64,000 bases of DNA from Thiofilum sp. (lineage in GTDB: Bacteria; Pseudomonadota; Gammaproteobacteria; Thiotrichales; Thiotrichaceae), in NCBI RefSeq assembly GCF_016711335.1, contig NZ_JADJTF010000001.1:1054001-1118000 (forward strand), in the 5' to 3' direction. The notes beneath the pieces are model-generated. The model was not told the DNA's origin, made no database searches, and saw only the letters and a list, made by a program, of their open reading frames with translations. Position numbers and translations under genes: made by a program. This document shows, piece after piece, positions 26,967 through 35,600 of this stretch (within the stretch, counting starts at the first letter, position 1; each line of letters opens with the position of its first letter).

Positions 26967-27666
26967 GCTCAGCTTCAATCCAGTCTTGCGTTTTTTTAGT
27001 TACTTCAGTAGCGCTTAAACCTTGAGTTTCAATCAGTGGACCAATACTGACCGTAACCACGCCCGGATATTTAATAAAACTATGACGTGGCCAGAAAAAA
27101 CCTGCATTGTGAGCAATAGGTACGACAGGTACTTCTGCATAGGTGGCTAAAATCCCGCCCCCTGCTTTATAAGGTACGTGTTCAGTCGCACCAATGCGTG
27201 TGCCTTCGGGAAAGATAGCAATCGAAATGCCCTCGGCTAATTTTTCCTTACCCACTTGCTTGATTTGAGCCACTGAGGAACGCCCATCTTTACGATTAAT
27301 CGCAATAGGCTTGGTATGAATCAGCCCCCAACCAAAAAAGGGAATAAAAAGCAGTTCGCGTTTGAGTACCCAAGTCACACGCCCAAATAACTGAGGTAGG
27401 ATCAGTGTTTCAAAGGTGGACTGATGATTAGCCATAATGACAACGGCTTGTTTGGGTAGGTTTTCCAAACCTTGAATTTGATAGGTGAGATTACACGTAA
27501 CTTTGAGCCACCAGAGGTTTAATACCCCCCAGGAGCGCACGATTTTACGGTTGATTTTTTCGGGTAATAAAAATTGGATCGGTGATAATAGGCTATATAC
27601 CAGTATGCTAAGTGCAAATCCTATCCAAAATACGGTTGAACGTAAGGTTAAGCCTACAGTGGTCAT
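26941..27666 (-). CDS. plsC: 1-acyl-sn-glycerol-3-phosphate acyltransferase
   Basis: The protein has 241 aa. It acylates lysophosphatidate to phosphatidate at the inner membrane. The catalytic block is NHQSTFE, an Hx4E form of the usual Hx4D that many proteobacterial homologues use, followed by the glycerol-phosphate motif FPEGTR. There are N-terminal membrane segments (about residues 10-35). Confidence 0.9.
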   Translation of the reverse strand: MTTVGLTLRSTVFWIGFALSILVYSLLSPIQFLLPEKINRKIVRSWGVLNLWWLKVTCNLTYQIQGLENLPKQAVVIMANHQSTFETLILPQLFGRVTWVLKRELLFIPFFGWGLIHTKPIAINRKDGRSSVAQIKQVGKEKLAEGISIAIFPEGTRIGATEHVPYKAGGGILATYAEVPVVPIAHNAGFFWPRHSFIKYPGVVTVSIGPLIETQGLSATEVTKKTQDWIEAERQRLPRSR

Positions 27667-27739
27667 AAATCTACCTTGAGAAAAAAAAGCTCAAGGGATT
27701 ATAGCGGTTTTTAGTGGGCAAAGAGCGAAAAAGAAGTGT

Positions 27740-28084
27740 TTAACGCCAAAGAGTGATGGCTTCACGGTCGTCATACCAAATAATACGAGGAGCATATAAC
27801 CAATACACGCAGATATACTGTCCGGGATAAATACGTTGATCATACGGGTCAATAAATGAGTAGTCATTCATAAGCGTAATCCACCAATATTCATAGCCTG
27901 AGCGCACGTAATAATGTGCAATACTCCAAGGTGTTTCACCAAACTCTACACGGTGCGCTTGTAGGCAGTTCTCATGCAAAGTGATGGTAAAGTTAGCAGG
28001 CGTATAGGGTGGTCTGGGTTCAGCAAGATAAATAATCCACAATACCAAGAGACCAATAATGGCAATATAAGTGGATTGACTCAT
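27740..28084 (-). CDS. Single-span protein with a LysM-like domain
   Basis: The protein has 114 aa. One N-terminal membrane segment (about residues 5-21) is followed by a tryptophan/tyrosine-rich domain. HRVEFGETPWSIAHYYV...WWITLMNDYSFIDPYDQRIYPGQYICV has the layout of a diverged LysM repeat, which binds peptidoglycan or acts as a base-plate type domain. It overlaps the upstream gene's stop by 4 bp. Confidence in the fold is moderate. Confidence 0.55.
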   Translation of the reverse strand: MSQSTYIAIIGLLVLWIIYLAEPRPPYTPANFTITLHENCLQAHRVEFGETPWSIAHYYVRSGYEYWWITLMNDYSFIDPYDQRIYPGQYICVYWLYAPRIIWYDDREAITLWR

Positions 28085-28368
28085 GGCATGTCATCAGTGT
28101 CATAGGGACGGTTGCGGTCTCGTTGTGCTAGTAGATTCCGCTGAGCTTCATGAATAAACGTATCATTACTATTGGGAATAGCGTTGGTTTGGATGTCATG
28201 TGCAATGCCATTAATAAACCCTGCACGATACCCCACTCTTCTGCCACGCTCATAACCATCCTCCCAAATGGCATAGATAACGGCTAGCGTTAATATAATT
28301 ACCAAGATAAGACCGCTGTGCTCACTCATCCATTTTATGACTTCGTGAATAATATCAGGAACACTCAT
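28081..28368 (-). CDS. Small single-span membrane protein of unknown function
   Basis: The protein has 95 aa from the ATG at 28368, which has AGAGGT upstream; a GTG two codons earlier is possible. It has one membrane segment at about residues 20-38, then a charged tail beginning EDGYERGRRVGYRAGF. Its stop overlaps the LysM-like gene, so the two are probably translated together. I do not recognise the family. Confidence 0.6.
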   Translation of the reverse strand: MSVPDIIHEVIKWMSEHSGLILVIILTLAVIYAIWEDGYERGRRVGYRAGFINGIAHDIQTNAIPNSNDTFIHEAQRNLLAQRDRNRPYDTDDMP

Positions 28369-28593
28369 GACCACTACCTCTAGTAATAGTAAGCGCTGTA
28401 TTGGATGCTATAGCGCTACGCTAACCAACCCAAAAGCAAAGCCTAATGCTTTTCTTGGCAACCTAAGCCTATTGACTGGTGATTAAAGCGGATACCCATA
28501 AGATCGATGCCGTGGGGATAAGCATCTATTAATATTTATACTTTATTTCAGGTTAAAGTGCAGTGTTTTTCAGCAATTAGCTAATAGTAAAAT

Positions 28594-28630
28594 TTTCACA
28601 TTGCGCAGCACCATTAGGTTTCATGTGAAA
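28594..28630. repeat. Hairpin in the gmhB downstream gap
   Basis: An 8-bp perfect inverted repeat (TTTCACAT / ATGTGAAA) with a 21-base loop lies just beyond the gmhB stop. It might be a weak terminator or protein site. The rest of the 283-bp gap (28369-28651) shows nothing else I can name. Confidence 0.3.
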
Positions 28631-28651
28631 CAAGGTGGATTAGTGGCTGGG

Positions 28652-29182
28652 CTAGGAAAGCAATGCTTGAACGGCTACCCTGAGGTCTGAGTAGATTTTA
28701 ATATGACTAGGTAACTTACCACTGGCTACCGTTCGCTCCCCTTTACCCGTTAGCACTTGCAGATACTCAATACCAAAAGCACTAGCAGCTTGATAATCAC
28801 TGATCGAATCGCCAATCATCATGATTTCAGCCTTAGGTGAATTAAACTGCTGGGCAATAGCCTCTAACATACCTGTCAAAGGCTTACGGCATGAACAAAC
28901 ATCATCAGGACCATGAGGACAGTAGGCAATATAATCTACTTGAGTATTAAAAGGTTGCAGTAGTTGCTGCATTTTGGCGTGCATAGCGTTGAGAGTGCCG
29001 AGCGTGTAGTAGCCGCGTGCTAAGCCTGATTGATTAGTTGCAACCGCTACGCTATGACCTGCCTGTTTAAGCGCAGCAATCGCTTCAATACTACCCTCAA
29101 TTGGCTGCCACTCATCCACACTCTTAATATAAAAATCGGAGTCATGATTAATAACTCCATCACGATCTAGAATAATTAGCAT
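28652..29182 (-). CDS. gmhB: D-glycero-beta-D-manno-heptose 1,7-bisphosphate 7-phosphatase
   Basis: The protein has 176 aa. It is a HAD phosphatase with motif I DRDGVIN, motif II TNQSG, the zinc-binding insert CPHGPDDVCSC, KPLTGML, and GDSISDYQAA. It dephosphorylates heptose-1,7-bisphosphate on the route to ADP-heptose for the LPS core, which agrees with waaC elsewhere in the window. It overlaps rdgB by 7 bp. Confidence 0.92.
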   Translation of the reverse strand: MLIILDRDGVINHDSDFYIKSVDEWQPIEGSIEAIAALKQAGHSVAVATNQSGLARGYYTLGTLNAMHAKMQQLLQPFNTQVDYIAYCPHGPDDVCSCRKPLTGMLEAIAQQFNSPKAEIMMIGDSISDYQAASAFGIEYLQVLTGKGERTVASGKLPSHIKIYSDLRVAVQALLS

Positions 29183-29778
29183 AAAGACTGGAGGCGTTGT
29201 TTGAGGAGGTTAAGTGCTTGAGCACGGTGACTCAGTTGATTTTTAAGAGCCTTATCCATTTGAGCGGCGGTGCAATCATGCTCTGGCACATAAAATAAGG
29301 GATCATATCCAAAGCCCTGATTGCCTTGAGGTGCAGTTAGAATTCTTCCCTGCCAACGTGCTTCAGCAATAAGAGGCGTAGGATCATCAGCATGATCAAC
29401 CCATGCTAGGCAACAATGAAAGTGTGCAGTACGTTGTTCTGTGGGTACATCCGCTAGCGCTTGGAGTAATTTGGCATTATTAGCCGCATCATTCGTCGGT
29501 GTGCCTGCAAAACGAGCCGAGTAAATGCCCGGTGCACCCTTGAGTGCATGGACGACTAAACCCGAATCATCAGCTAATGCAGGCAAACCTGTTAGGCGTG
29601 AGGCATGACGTGCTTTCAACAGGGCATTTTCAATAAAGCTTAAGCCTGTTTCTTGCGCTTCAGGCACATGGAGCTGTCCTTGATTAATGACCTCATAGCC
29701 AAAATCAGCCAGCAAAGCAGCAAATTCGCGCACTTTGCCTTGATTATTAGAGGCGAGTACTACGGTTTTAGTACTCAT
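29176..29778 (-). CDS. rdgB: XTP/dITP pyrophosphatase (non-canonical purine NTPase)
   Basis: The protein has 200 aa. Signatures are ASNNQGKVREF (substrate loop), ADDSGLVV (catalytic Asp), APGIYSARFAG and FGYDPLFYVPE. It removes inosine and xanthosine triphosphates. It lies between rph and gmhB with overlapping ends, a common gammaproteobacterial arrangement. Confidence 0.95.
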   Translation of the reverse strand: MSTKTVVLASNNQGKVREFAALLADFGYEVINQGQLHVPEAQETGLSFIENALLKARHASRLTGLPALADDSGLVVHALKGAPGIYSARFAGTPTNDAANNAKLLQALADVPTEQRTAHFHCCLAWVDHADDPTPLIAEARWQGRILTAPQGNQGFGYDPLFYVPEHDCTAAQMDKALKNQLSHRAQALNLLKQRLQSLC

Positions 29779-30497
29779 TGCTCTAAAGCCTCGCGTTGGA
29801 GCTGCATAATCTCTTGTATGCCTTTCTCTGCGAGCGCTAATAAAGTATCTAATTCATCACGACGGAATGCATGCCCCTCAGCCGTGCCTTGAATTTCAAT
29901 GAATTGCCCTGCTTCGTTCATCACCACATTCATATCGGTTTCAGCATTAGAGTCCTCGGCGTAATCTAAATCTAATACCGGAACACCAGAGAAAATACCG
30001 ACTGACACGGAGGCAATCTGACCATGTAATGGGTTGGTTTTGACTTTACCGTTGCTCATTAGTTTTTGAATGGCATCACATAAGGCAACATACGCACCAC
30101 TAATCGATGCAGTACGTGTACCACCATCGGCTTGCAATACATCGCAGTCAATGGTGATCTGCACTTCACCTAAGGCTTCTAAGTTGACGATGGAACGCAA
30201 GGCACGCCCAATCAAGCGTTGGATTTCCATGGTGCGTCCGCTTTGTTTGCCCTTTGCGGCTTCACGTTGGGTACGGGTTGAGGTCGCGCGGGGTAGCATA
30301 CCGTATTCGGCGGTAATCCAACCTTGTCCTTTGCCTTTTAAAAACGAAGGAATCCGCTCTTCCACGCTGGCCGTACACAGTACTTTAGTATTACCAAACT
30401 CGACCAATACCGCCCCTTCAGCATGGCAAGTATAATGGCGCGTAAAGCGTACCGTGCGTAAAGCATCAGGGTTACGTCCGCTGGGCCTCATGTTCAT
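29775..30497 (-). CDS. rph: Ribonuclease PH
   Basis: The protein has 240 aa. It is a phosphorolytic 3' exonuclease that trims tRNA precursors. Visible signatures are RPSGRNPDALRTVRFTRHYT at the N-terminus, GWITAEYGMLPRATSTR, GRTMEIQRLIGRALR, and TIDCDVLQADGGTRTASI. It is the first gene of the rph-rdgB-gmhB operon. Confidence 0.96.
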   Translation of the reverse strand: MNMRPSGRNPDALRTVRFTRHYTCHAEGAVLVEFGNTKVLCTASVEERIPSFLKGKGQGWITAEYGMLPRATSTRTQREAAKGKQSGRTMEIQRLIGRALRSIVNLEALGEVQITIDCDVLQADGGTRTASISGAYVALCDAIQKLMSNGKVKTNPLHGQIASVSVGIFSGVPVLDLDYAEDSNAETDMNVVMNEAGQFIEIQGTAEGHAFRRDELDTLLALAEKGIQEIMQLQREALEQ

Positions 30498-30557
30498 TCC
30501 TTCACATTATTATTGGAGGCTTGATTATACGTATCTGAGTTTTTAGTGCCACCGTCG

Positions 30558-30585
30558 ATTTTAAGTGTACCGGTACACTTAAAAT
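30558..30585. terminator. 28-bp perfect palindrome after a lipoprotein gene
   Basis: A perfect palindrome with 14-base arms (ATTTTAAGTGTACC and its complement) and no spacer lies directly against the stop codon of the minus-strand lipoprotein gene and about 60 bp upstream of rph. A-rich ends on both strands fit a terminator. A protein-binding operator for rph is the alternative. Confidence 0.5.
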
Positions 30586-30810
30586 TTAATAGCTAGCAGG
30601 ACTATAAGCAGTTCGGTAAAACTGTGGCGGATTAAAAGCAGGCGCAACAGGCATATAGCGGGGCGGATCAGCACTAGGATAAGCAGCGCCCACAGCATTA
30701 GCATTCATAGGCATTTGAGTTTTATGAGTGCCGACAGCAGGAATGGTATTACTGCAAGCAGTCAGCGTTAGAAAAGCAACACTCCACAGAGACAACCACA
30801 AGAGTCTCAT
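30586..30810 (-). CDS. Small lipoprotein of unknown function
   Basis: The protein has 74 aa. The signal peptide ends in the lipobox LTAC. The mature part is short, rich in Pro, Ala and Tyr, and shows no known domain. An AGGTTG site precedes the ATG. It is probably an envelope lipoprotein specific to this lineage. Confidence 0.6.
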   Translation of the reverse strand: MRLLWLSLWSVAFLTLTACSNTIPAVGTHKTQMPMNANAVGAAYPSADPPRYMPVAPAFNPPQFYRTAYSPASY

Positions 30811-30917
30811 AGCAACCTCGTTATTATTCTTATTTTGGTAAAATTGGGTTAGGGCGTATCTTAGCTGGCTTGACTAAGATACGCTGAATTAACCGATAGA
30901 CGAGGTTTTAACAGGCT

Positions 30918-32040
30918 TAGGACTTACGCATTGACGGCGGCCTGAAATTGTGGATTAAGGTGCTGCTTGCCTTGCATGAAGTTGTTGACAAAAGCAGCCA
31001 CAGCATCCGTGTACAAGTTACGTTGCCATTGGTAGGCGTTACTGATGATGGCCACAAACTGCATCTGTTGCAGGTGGACGTAGCTGCACAGGGCAGCAAA
31101 GACATGGTTGCGTATCGGGACTTTGCCGCGCACCTGAAATTTCTCGATATGGCAGACTTGCTTGATCAGGCGGTGGTATTGCTCAATCTGCCAATGTTGG
31201 TCATGCAGAGTCTGGAAATCCGCTGGCTGGAAGGCGTCATAGGCGTTGGTATCCGGGAGGAAAACCACGTAATGGCGCAGCTGGTCTTTTAACTGCGTCC
31301 GAAACAGCCTCACCTCACCAAATTCGCGTAACCAGACCCTCAGCCCGTCGGGGGGGATGTCCAGTTTCTGCACCTGCATCCATGCCCCCTTTTCGGTGGA
31401 TACCCGGCGGTTACTTTCCACGGCGAACAGGAACCCCATACGGTGGTTTCTTACCGTCTTGAGGTTGCCCACACAGGAATACCAGCTATCCCCGGTCATA
31501 AAAGCGGGTTGCAGCCCCCATGCCAAGACTTCCTCCAGCATGTCGAGGAAATAATCATTTTTGGTCTTGCCTTCAGCCTTATCATACACCCGGTAGTTGA
31601 CCGGCAGGCTGCGCCCTTGTGGATCGCTGTAATACAACGTGATCAGATTCAGCCCCTTCACCACCCGATGGTGCTTGCCTGACCAGAAGTGCCCCACCAG
31701 GTCCATATGCTGGCTATAGGGTTTGTCCAGCGTGCTGTCATCCACACTCAATGTCCCGCCCACCAAGTTCAGCAGCCGCGATGCTTCATTGAACAGGTCA
31801 CGCGGCTCATACGCCTCCCTCAACAGGAAGCGGTTTACGCTGTCATGCGAGATGCCCATCACTTCCGACAGGCGGGTGCAAGTGCTTGATGTCGGTTCAC
31901 TCATCAGAAACCCCATATACATGGGCAGGGTGCAATTAGCAGTCGGTGGGCGTGTGAGCCTTCTTATCATTGGCTTTTAGGTCGCGGGAAAAACTTATTC
32001 CTGACACAAACCGGGCTGCTTCGTCAATGCGTAAGTCCTA
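30918..32040 (-). mobile_element. Complete insertion sequence with DDE transposase
   Basis: Perfect terminal inverted repeats, TAGGACTTACGCATTGACG at the left and its complement at the right, bound about 1.12 kb holding one transposase. The match extends two bases further each side (30916-30936 with 32022-32042). AGGCT flanks both ends (30913-30917 and 32041-32045), consistent with a 5-bp target duplication. Base composition is clearly more GC-rich than the surroundings. It sits immediately after the gpmI stop. Confidence 0.9.
30924..31922 (-). CDS. DDE transposase (IS4/IS701-like; family assignment uncertain)
   Basis: The protein has 332 aa from the ATG at 31922; the open frame runs further up to 31970. 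The first catalytic Asp lies in SVDDSTLDKPYS, the second in MTGDSWYS, and the Glu in HWQIEQYHRLIKQ. There is an N-terminal HTH-like stretch, RLSEVMGISHDSVNRFLL. The gene is uninterrupted and lies between intact terminal repeats, so the element looks recently active. Confidence 0.88.
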   Translation of the reverse strand: MYMGFLMSEPTSSTCTRLSEVMGISHDSVNRFLLREAYEPRDLFNEASRLLNLVGGTLSVDDSTLDKPYSQHMDLVGHFWSGKHHRVVKGLNLITLYYSDPQGRSLPVNYRVYDKAEGKTKNDYFLDMLEEVLAWGLQPAFMTGDSWYSCVGNLKTVRNHRMGFLFAVESNRRVSTEKGAWMQVQKLDIPPDGLRVWLREFGEVRLFRTQLKDQLRHYVVFLPDTNAYDAFQPADFQTLHDQHWQIEQYHRLIKQVCHIEKFQVRGKVPIRNHVFAALCSYVHLQQMQFVAIISNAYQWQRNLYTDAVAAFVNNFMQGKQHLNPQFQAAVNA

Positions 32041-32044
32041 AGGC

Positions 32045-33598
32045 TTATTGATAAGCAGCAAGACCACCTGTAACAGGCTCTAATAATAAACTGCGTCCTT
32101 GAATAGCGGCTGGTTGTTCTAAGCCCATGAGTTGTAAAACCGTTCCGGCAATATTGCTCAAACCACCACTGGTAGATAAACGCCAGTGAAGTTTATCAAT
32201 CACTAAGCAGGGTACGGGGTAAACCGTATGTTGGGTATTAGGTTCACCAGTGAGCGGATCGATATACTCATCACAATTGCCATGATCCGCCGTTAAGACC
32301 ACAGAGTAGTCGTTTTTCACGGCGCAATCTAATACGCGTCCCACCTCTTTATCGAGCGCTTCTACCGCTTTAATCACAGCATTACCCACAGCGGTATGCC
32401 CTACCATATCGCCATTAGCAAAATTGACCACAATAAAACTATGCTCACCTTGATCTAATGCCGCACACACCGCGTCAGCGACTTCAGGTGCACTCATTTC
32501 AGGCTTAAGATCATAGGTTTCGACCTTAGGCGAAGGAATAACTAAGCGTTCCTCACCGGCATAAGGCTCTTCTTTACCGCTATTAAAGAAGAAGGTGACA
32601 TGCGCGTATTTTTCGGTTTCAGAACAATGAAACTGTTTTAGCCCTGCTTGGCTAATCACATCGGCTAGATTAGTGCTAGCACGCTCTGGTTGATACATAA
32701 CCAGAGCAGGCAATTGATTATCATAAAGCGTCATCGTGACTAATTTAACGGGTTGGAAGTCGCCGCGCTCAAAATGCTTAAATTCAACACTGGCTAAGGC
32801 TTCTGAGGTTTCACGCGGGCGATCATTGCGGAAATTAAAGAATAAAACCGGATCAGCGCTTTGAATCAGTTTTGCCCCGTTTACAATACGCGGCTTAATG
32901 AATTCATCGGTTTCATCCACCGCATAGGCATCTTCAATGGCTGCCGTACCTGACTGTACCGGTACACCCACACCGCGCACTAAACCGCCCCAAGCGACTT
33001 GCACGCGCTCCCAACGTTTATCCCGATCCATAGCATAAAAACGCCCCGTGATCGTAGAGAGTACACCGCCCGTTTTAGCCAGTTCAGTTTCTAAACGTTG
33101 AATAAAACCTAAGGCAGCTTTGGGAGCCGTATCGCGTCCATCTGTAATAGCATGTACGGAAGCGGTGACACCATTTGCTTGGCAAATCTTCAACAGTGCT
33201 ATGAGGTGATTAATATGACTATGTACGCCCCCATCCGAGACTAAGCCAATTAAATGCAAAGGACGATTTTCGAGTTTGGCATAATTGAGTGCTGTCAGTA
33301 GGGCATCATTTTTAGCAAGACTTCCGTCCTCAACGGCATCATCAATGCGTACCAAGTCCTGCTTGAGAATCGAACCACAGCCTAAGGTTAAATGTCCCAC
33401 TTCAGAATTACCCATTTGCCCATCAGGTAAACCTACTGCTCGCCCTGACGCTTGCAGAGTGGTATGCGGGTATTTACCAAAGTATTGGTCTAGCTTAGGA
33501 GTATTAGCTTCATAGACAGCATTATATTTTTTGCTGGGATTGACTCCAAAGCCATCGAGAATAATTAATAAGGTTTTACGACGTGGTACGGTGTTCAT
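32045..33598 (-). CDS. gpmI: 2,3-bisphosphoglycerate-independent phosphoglycerate mutase
   Basis: The protein has 517 aa. It interconverts 3- and 2-phosphoglycerate. The metal Asp lies in LDGFG (D15) and the phosphoserine nucleophile in QMGNSEVGH (S65). Later metal motifs are TADHGNCD and NTQHT. It follows tatC by 8 bp in the minus-strand cluster. The IS begins 4 bp after its stop, so any downstream terminator or gene has been separated. Confidence 0.96.
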   Translation of the reverse strand: MNTVPRRKTLLIILDGFGVNPSKKYNAVYEANTPKLDQYFGKYPHTTLQASGRAVGLPDGQMGNSEVGHLTLGCGSILKQDLVRIDDAVEDGSLAKNDALLTALNYAKLENRPLHLIGLVSDGGVHSHINHLIALLKICQANGVTASVHAITDGRDTAPKAALGFIQRLETELAKTGGVLSTITGRFYAMDRDKRWERVQVAWGGLVRGVGVPVQSGTAAIEDAYAVDETDEFIKPRIVNGAKLIQSADPVLFFNFRNDRPRETSEALASVEFKHFERGDFQPVKLVTMTLYDNQLPALVMYQPERASTNLADVISQAGLKQFHCSETEKYAHVTFFFNSGKEEPYAGEERLVIPSPKVETYDLKPEMSAPEVADAVCAALDQGEHSFIVVNFANGDMVGHTAVGNAVIKAVEALDKEVGRVLDCAVKNDYSVVLTADHGNCDEYIDPLTGEPNTQHTVYPVPCLVIDKLHWRLSTSGGLSNIAGTVLQLMGLEQPAAIQGRSLLLEPVTGGLAAYQ

Positions 33599-33606
33599 AG
33601 TTCTGC

Positions 33607-34698
33607 TTAGGTTTTATCTAAATCATCAGGGTTAGCATTACGCGCGTCATAGTCAGCCTCTAACTTAGCTTGTTCGGCTTCGATGCGGGCGAATTCTGCT
33701 TCCATTTCTTCATCAGTTAAGGGTTTGAAGCTATCTTCATCGGCTGCTGCGTTAGCAGAGGATTCCGGAGCACTACTAGGATTAGCATCTTGTACTAAGT
33801 ATTGATCATCTTCCCATAAAGTCGTTGCAGCGGTAGTAGCTGCAGCAACTCCAGCCGTAGCGAGGACGGTATTAGTACTTGAGTCAGTAGCTTCACTAGC
33901 CGTAGTTTGCGTTGTGGTGGCTTGTTCAAACTGGTCTTTTTCCACTTTGAAACGTGCAATATGCTTGTTGAAGACACGGCTAAGTACTAAGCCTAATTCA
34001 AACAACATCCAAATCGGCACTGCCATTAGAATCTGTGACACTACATCGGGTGGGGTGAGGAACATAGCAATCACGAATGCCCCCACAATAATATAGGGAC
34101 GTGCTTTTATCAGCGTCTCAACACTCACCACCCCCATACCAATCAGTAAAATGGTGGCAACAGGTGTTTCAAAGCTCAGCCCAAACGCTAGAAACATCGC
34201 AACGGTAAAATCTAAATAACTTGCTATATCAGGTGCGGGATTAACATTACTCGGTGCAAAGGCCACCGCCGCGCGTGCAATCATGGGGATTACCACAAAG
34301 TAGGCGAAGGCAATACCAATATAAAATAAGGATACGCTAGACACTAAAAGCGGCGTGACTAAGCGCTTTTCATGCTGATATAAGCCGGGGGCGATAAATC
34401 CCCAGATTTGGTAAAAGGTATAAGGGAGAGTCACTAAAAAAGCGACCAGCAAAGCTAGCTTAAAAGGGATTAAAAAAGGTGAAGCCACCCCTACCGCAAT
34501 TAGCTTTTCGCCTTGGGGTAAATGTTGGATCAGCGGGGCGGAAAGAATATTATATAAATCTTGAGCAAAAGGGGTGAGGCAAATAAATACTGCACCCACG
34601 ACAATGACGATACGTAATAAACGGTCACGCAGCTCAACTAAATGCTCTAAAAAACCACCCAATAAATGAGCGGGAGAAGAGGGTTCAGGGTTTGTCAT
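33607..34698 (-). CDS. tatC: Sec-independent translocase TatC with a long C-terminal extension
   Basis: The protein has 363 aa; typical TatC is about 250-260. The first 250 residues hold the six-span core with HLVELRDRLLRI at the N-terminus. From about residue 255 a low-complexity Thr/Ala/Ser stretch is followed by an acidic helix-like end (DEEMEAEFARIEAEQAKLE). TatC binds twin-arginine signals. The extension would be cytoplasmic and has no known role. It overlaps tatB by 14 bp. Confidence 0.95.
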   Translation of the reverse strand: MTNPEPSSPAHLLGGFLEHLVELRDRLLRIVIVVGAVFICLTPFAQDLYNILSAPLIQHLPQGEKLIAVGVASPFLIPFKLALLVAFLVTLPYTFYQIWGFIAPGLYQHEKRLVTPLLVSSVSLFYIGIAFAYFVVIPMIARAAVAFAPSNVNPAPDIASYLDFTVAMFLAFGLSFETPVATILLIGMGVVSVETLIKARPYIIVGAFVIAMFLTPPDVVSQILMAVPIWMLFELGLVLSRVFNKHIARFKVEKDQFEQATTTQTTASEATDSSTNTVLATAGVAAATTAATTLWEDDQYLVQDANPSSAPESSANAAADEDSFKPLTDEEMEAEFARIEAEQAKLEADYDARNANPDDLDKT

Positions 34699-34969
34699 GT
34701 GGTTCTAATTCCTTACGTACCTCGGCTGTTTTCTCGCTCATCATGATTTTTAAATTGCGCAGCTCCTCTTCTTGCTTATTAAGCATTTCGCGTAGTTCAT
34801 CGGCACGGAGTTCATGCTCAATATCCGCTTTAGTGGTGGCCACAAAACGTCTGATACGCCCAATCCAGCCCCCAATCGTGCGAGCCACCGTAGGTAAACG
34901 TTCAGGGCCAATGACTAAAAGCGCTACCACGCCAATCACCAGCATTTCGAGGAAACTGCTTTCAAACAT
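34685..34969 (-). CDS. tatB: Sec-independent translocase TatB
   Basis: The protein has 94 aa. An N-terminal membrane helix is followed by GPERLPTVARTIGGWIGRIRRFV, the TatB hinge and amphipathic helix, then a coiled tail. It is shorter than E. coli TatB (171 aa). It lies between tatA and tatC. Confidence 0.92.
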   Translation of the reverse strand: MFESSFLEMLVIGVVALLVIGPERLPTVARTIGGWIGRIRRFVATTKADIEHELRADELREMLNKQEEELRNLKIMMSEKTAEVRKELEPHDKP

Positions 34970-34982
34970 GGTCTAGCCTTAT

Positions 34983-35240
34983 TTAGGACACTTTGTCTTT
35001 TTGAGTCGCTTGACCTTCAATCACACGCCCATCAGCGTGAGGGGTTTGAGGGGGTAATTGATTAGTAGCGGTTTCAGTGGGTTGCTCGTCTTTTTTAGCC
35101 TCATCACCATCTTTGACAGCGCGGCGGAAATTTTTAAAAGCCTCGCCTAAATCGCCCCCCATATTGCGTAGCTTTTTCGTGCCAAACAGCAAAATGACGA
35201 TGACTAAAATAAGAACCAGTTGTAAGGGACTGAAATGCAT
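34983..35240 (-). CDS. tatA: Sec-independent translocase TatA
   Basis: The protein has 85 aa. One N-terminal helix (LQLVLILVIVILLFGTKKLRNMGGDLGEA) contains the FGTKKLR hinge and an amphipathic helix, followed by a polar acidic tail. It is the pore-forming partner of TatBC. It follows hisE by 12 bp. Confidence 0.94.
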   Translation of the reverse strand: MHFSPLQLVLILVIVILLFGTKKLRNMGGDLGEAFKNFRRAVKDGDEAKKDEQPTETATNQLPPQTPHADGRVIEGQATQKDKVS

Positions 35241-35252
35241 GTTGCGATCCTT

Positions 35253-35576
35253 TTAATGAGGGGTACGATGGCTTTTTTCAACCAAACCCGATAAACCAAA
35301 CCGACGCGCTAATTCAGCTAGTACAGCATCGGGATGTAAGTTTTGTTGTGCTAATAATACTAAGGTATGAAACCATAAATCGGCTACTTCATACACAATC
35401 TTATCGGGCACACCGTCTTTCGCGGCCATCACGGTTTCTGTGGCCTCTTCACCAATTTTCTTTAAGATACTATCTAAGCCTTTATGGTACAGCGAGGCAA
35501 CGTAAGAGCTGTCTTTATCCGCGCCTTTACGTTGTTCGAGTACTTCGGCTAGTGCCGTCAAAATCGCTTCATTCAT
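35253..35576 (-). CDS. hisE: Phosphoribosyl-ATP pyrophosphatase
   Basis: The protein has 107 aa and is the stand-alone HisE form, step 2 of histidine synthesis. The MazG-like core has SYVASLYHKGLDSILKKIGEEATE and the acidic metal sites EEATE and YEVADLWFH. The expected partner hisI, usually between hisF and hisE in related gene orders, is not in this window. Confidence 0.94.
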   Translation of the reverse strand: MNEAILTALAEVLEQRKGADKDSSYVASLYHKGLDSILKKIGEEATETVMAAKDGVPDKIVYEVADLWFHTLVLLAQQNLHPDAVLAELARRFGLSGLVEKSHRTPH

Positions 35577-35600
35577 AGTCAGGTAGTAACACTCAATCGT

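Noticed and set aside
33795..33977. Separate ORF opposite or within the TatC tail
   Set aside because: Alternative-frame ORFs across the low-complexity tail have no ribosome-binding site or domain; the TatC frame is continuous.
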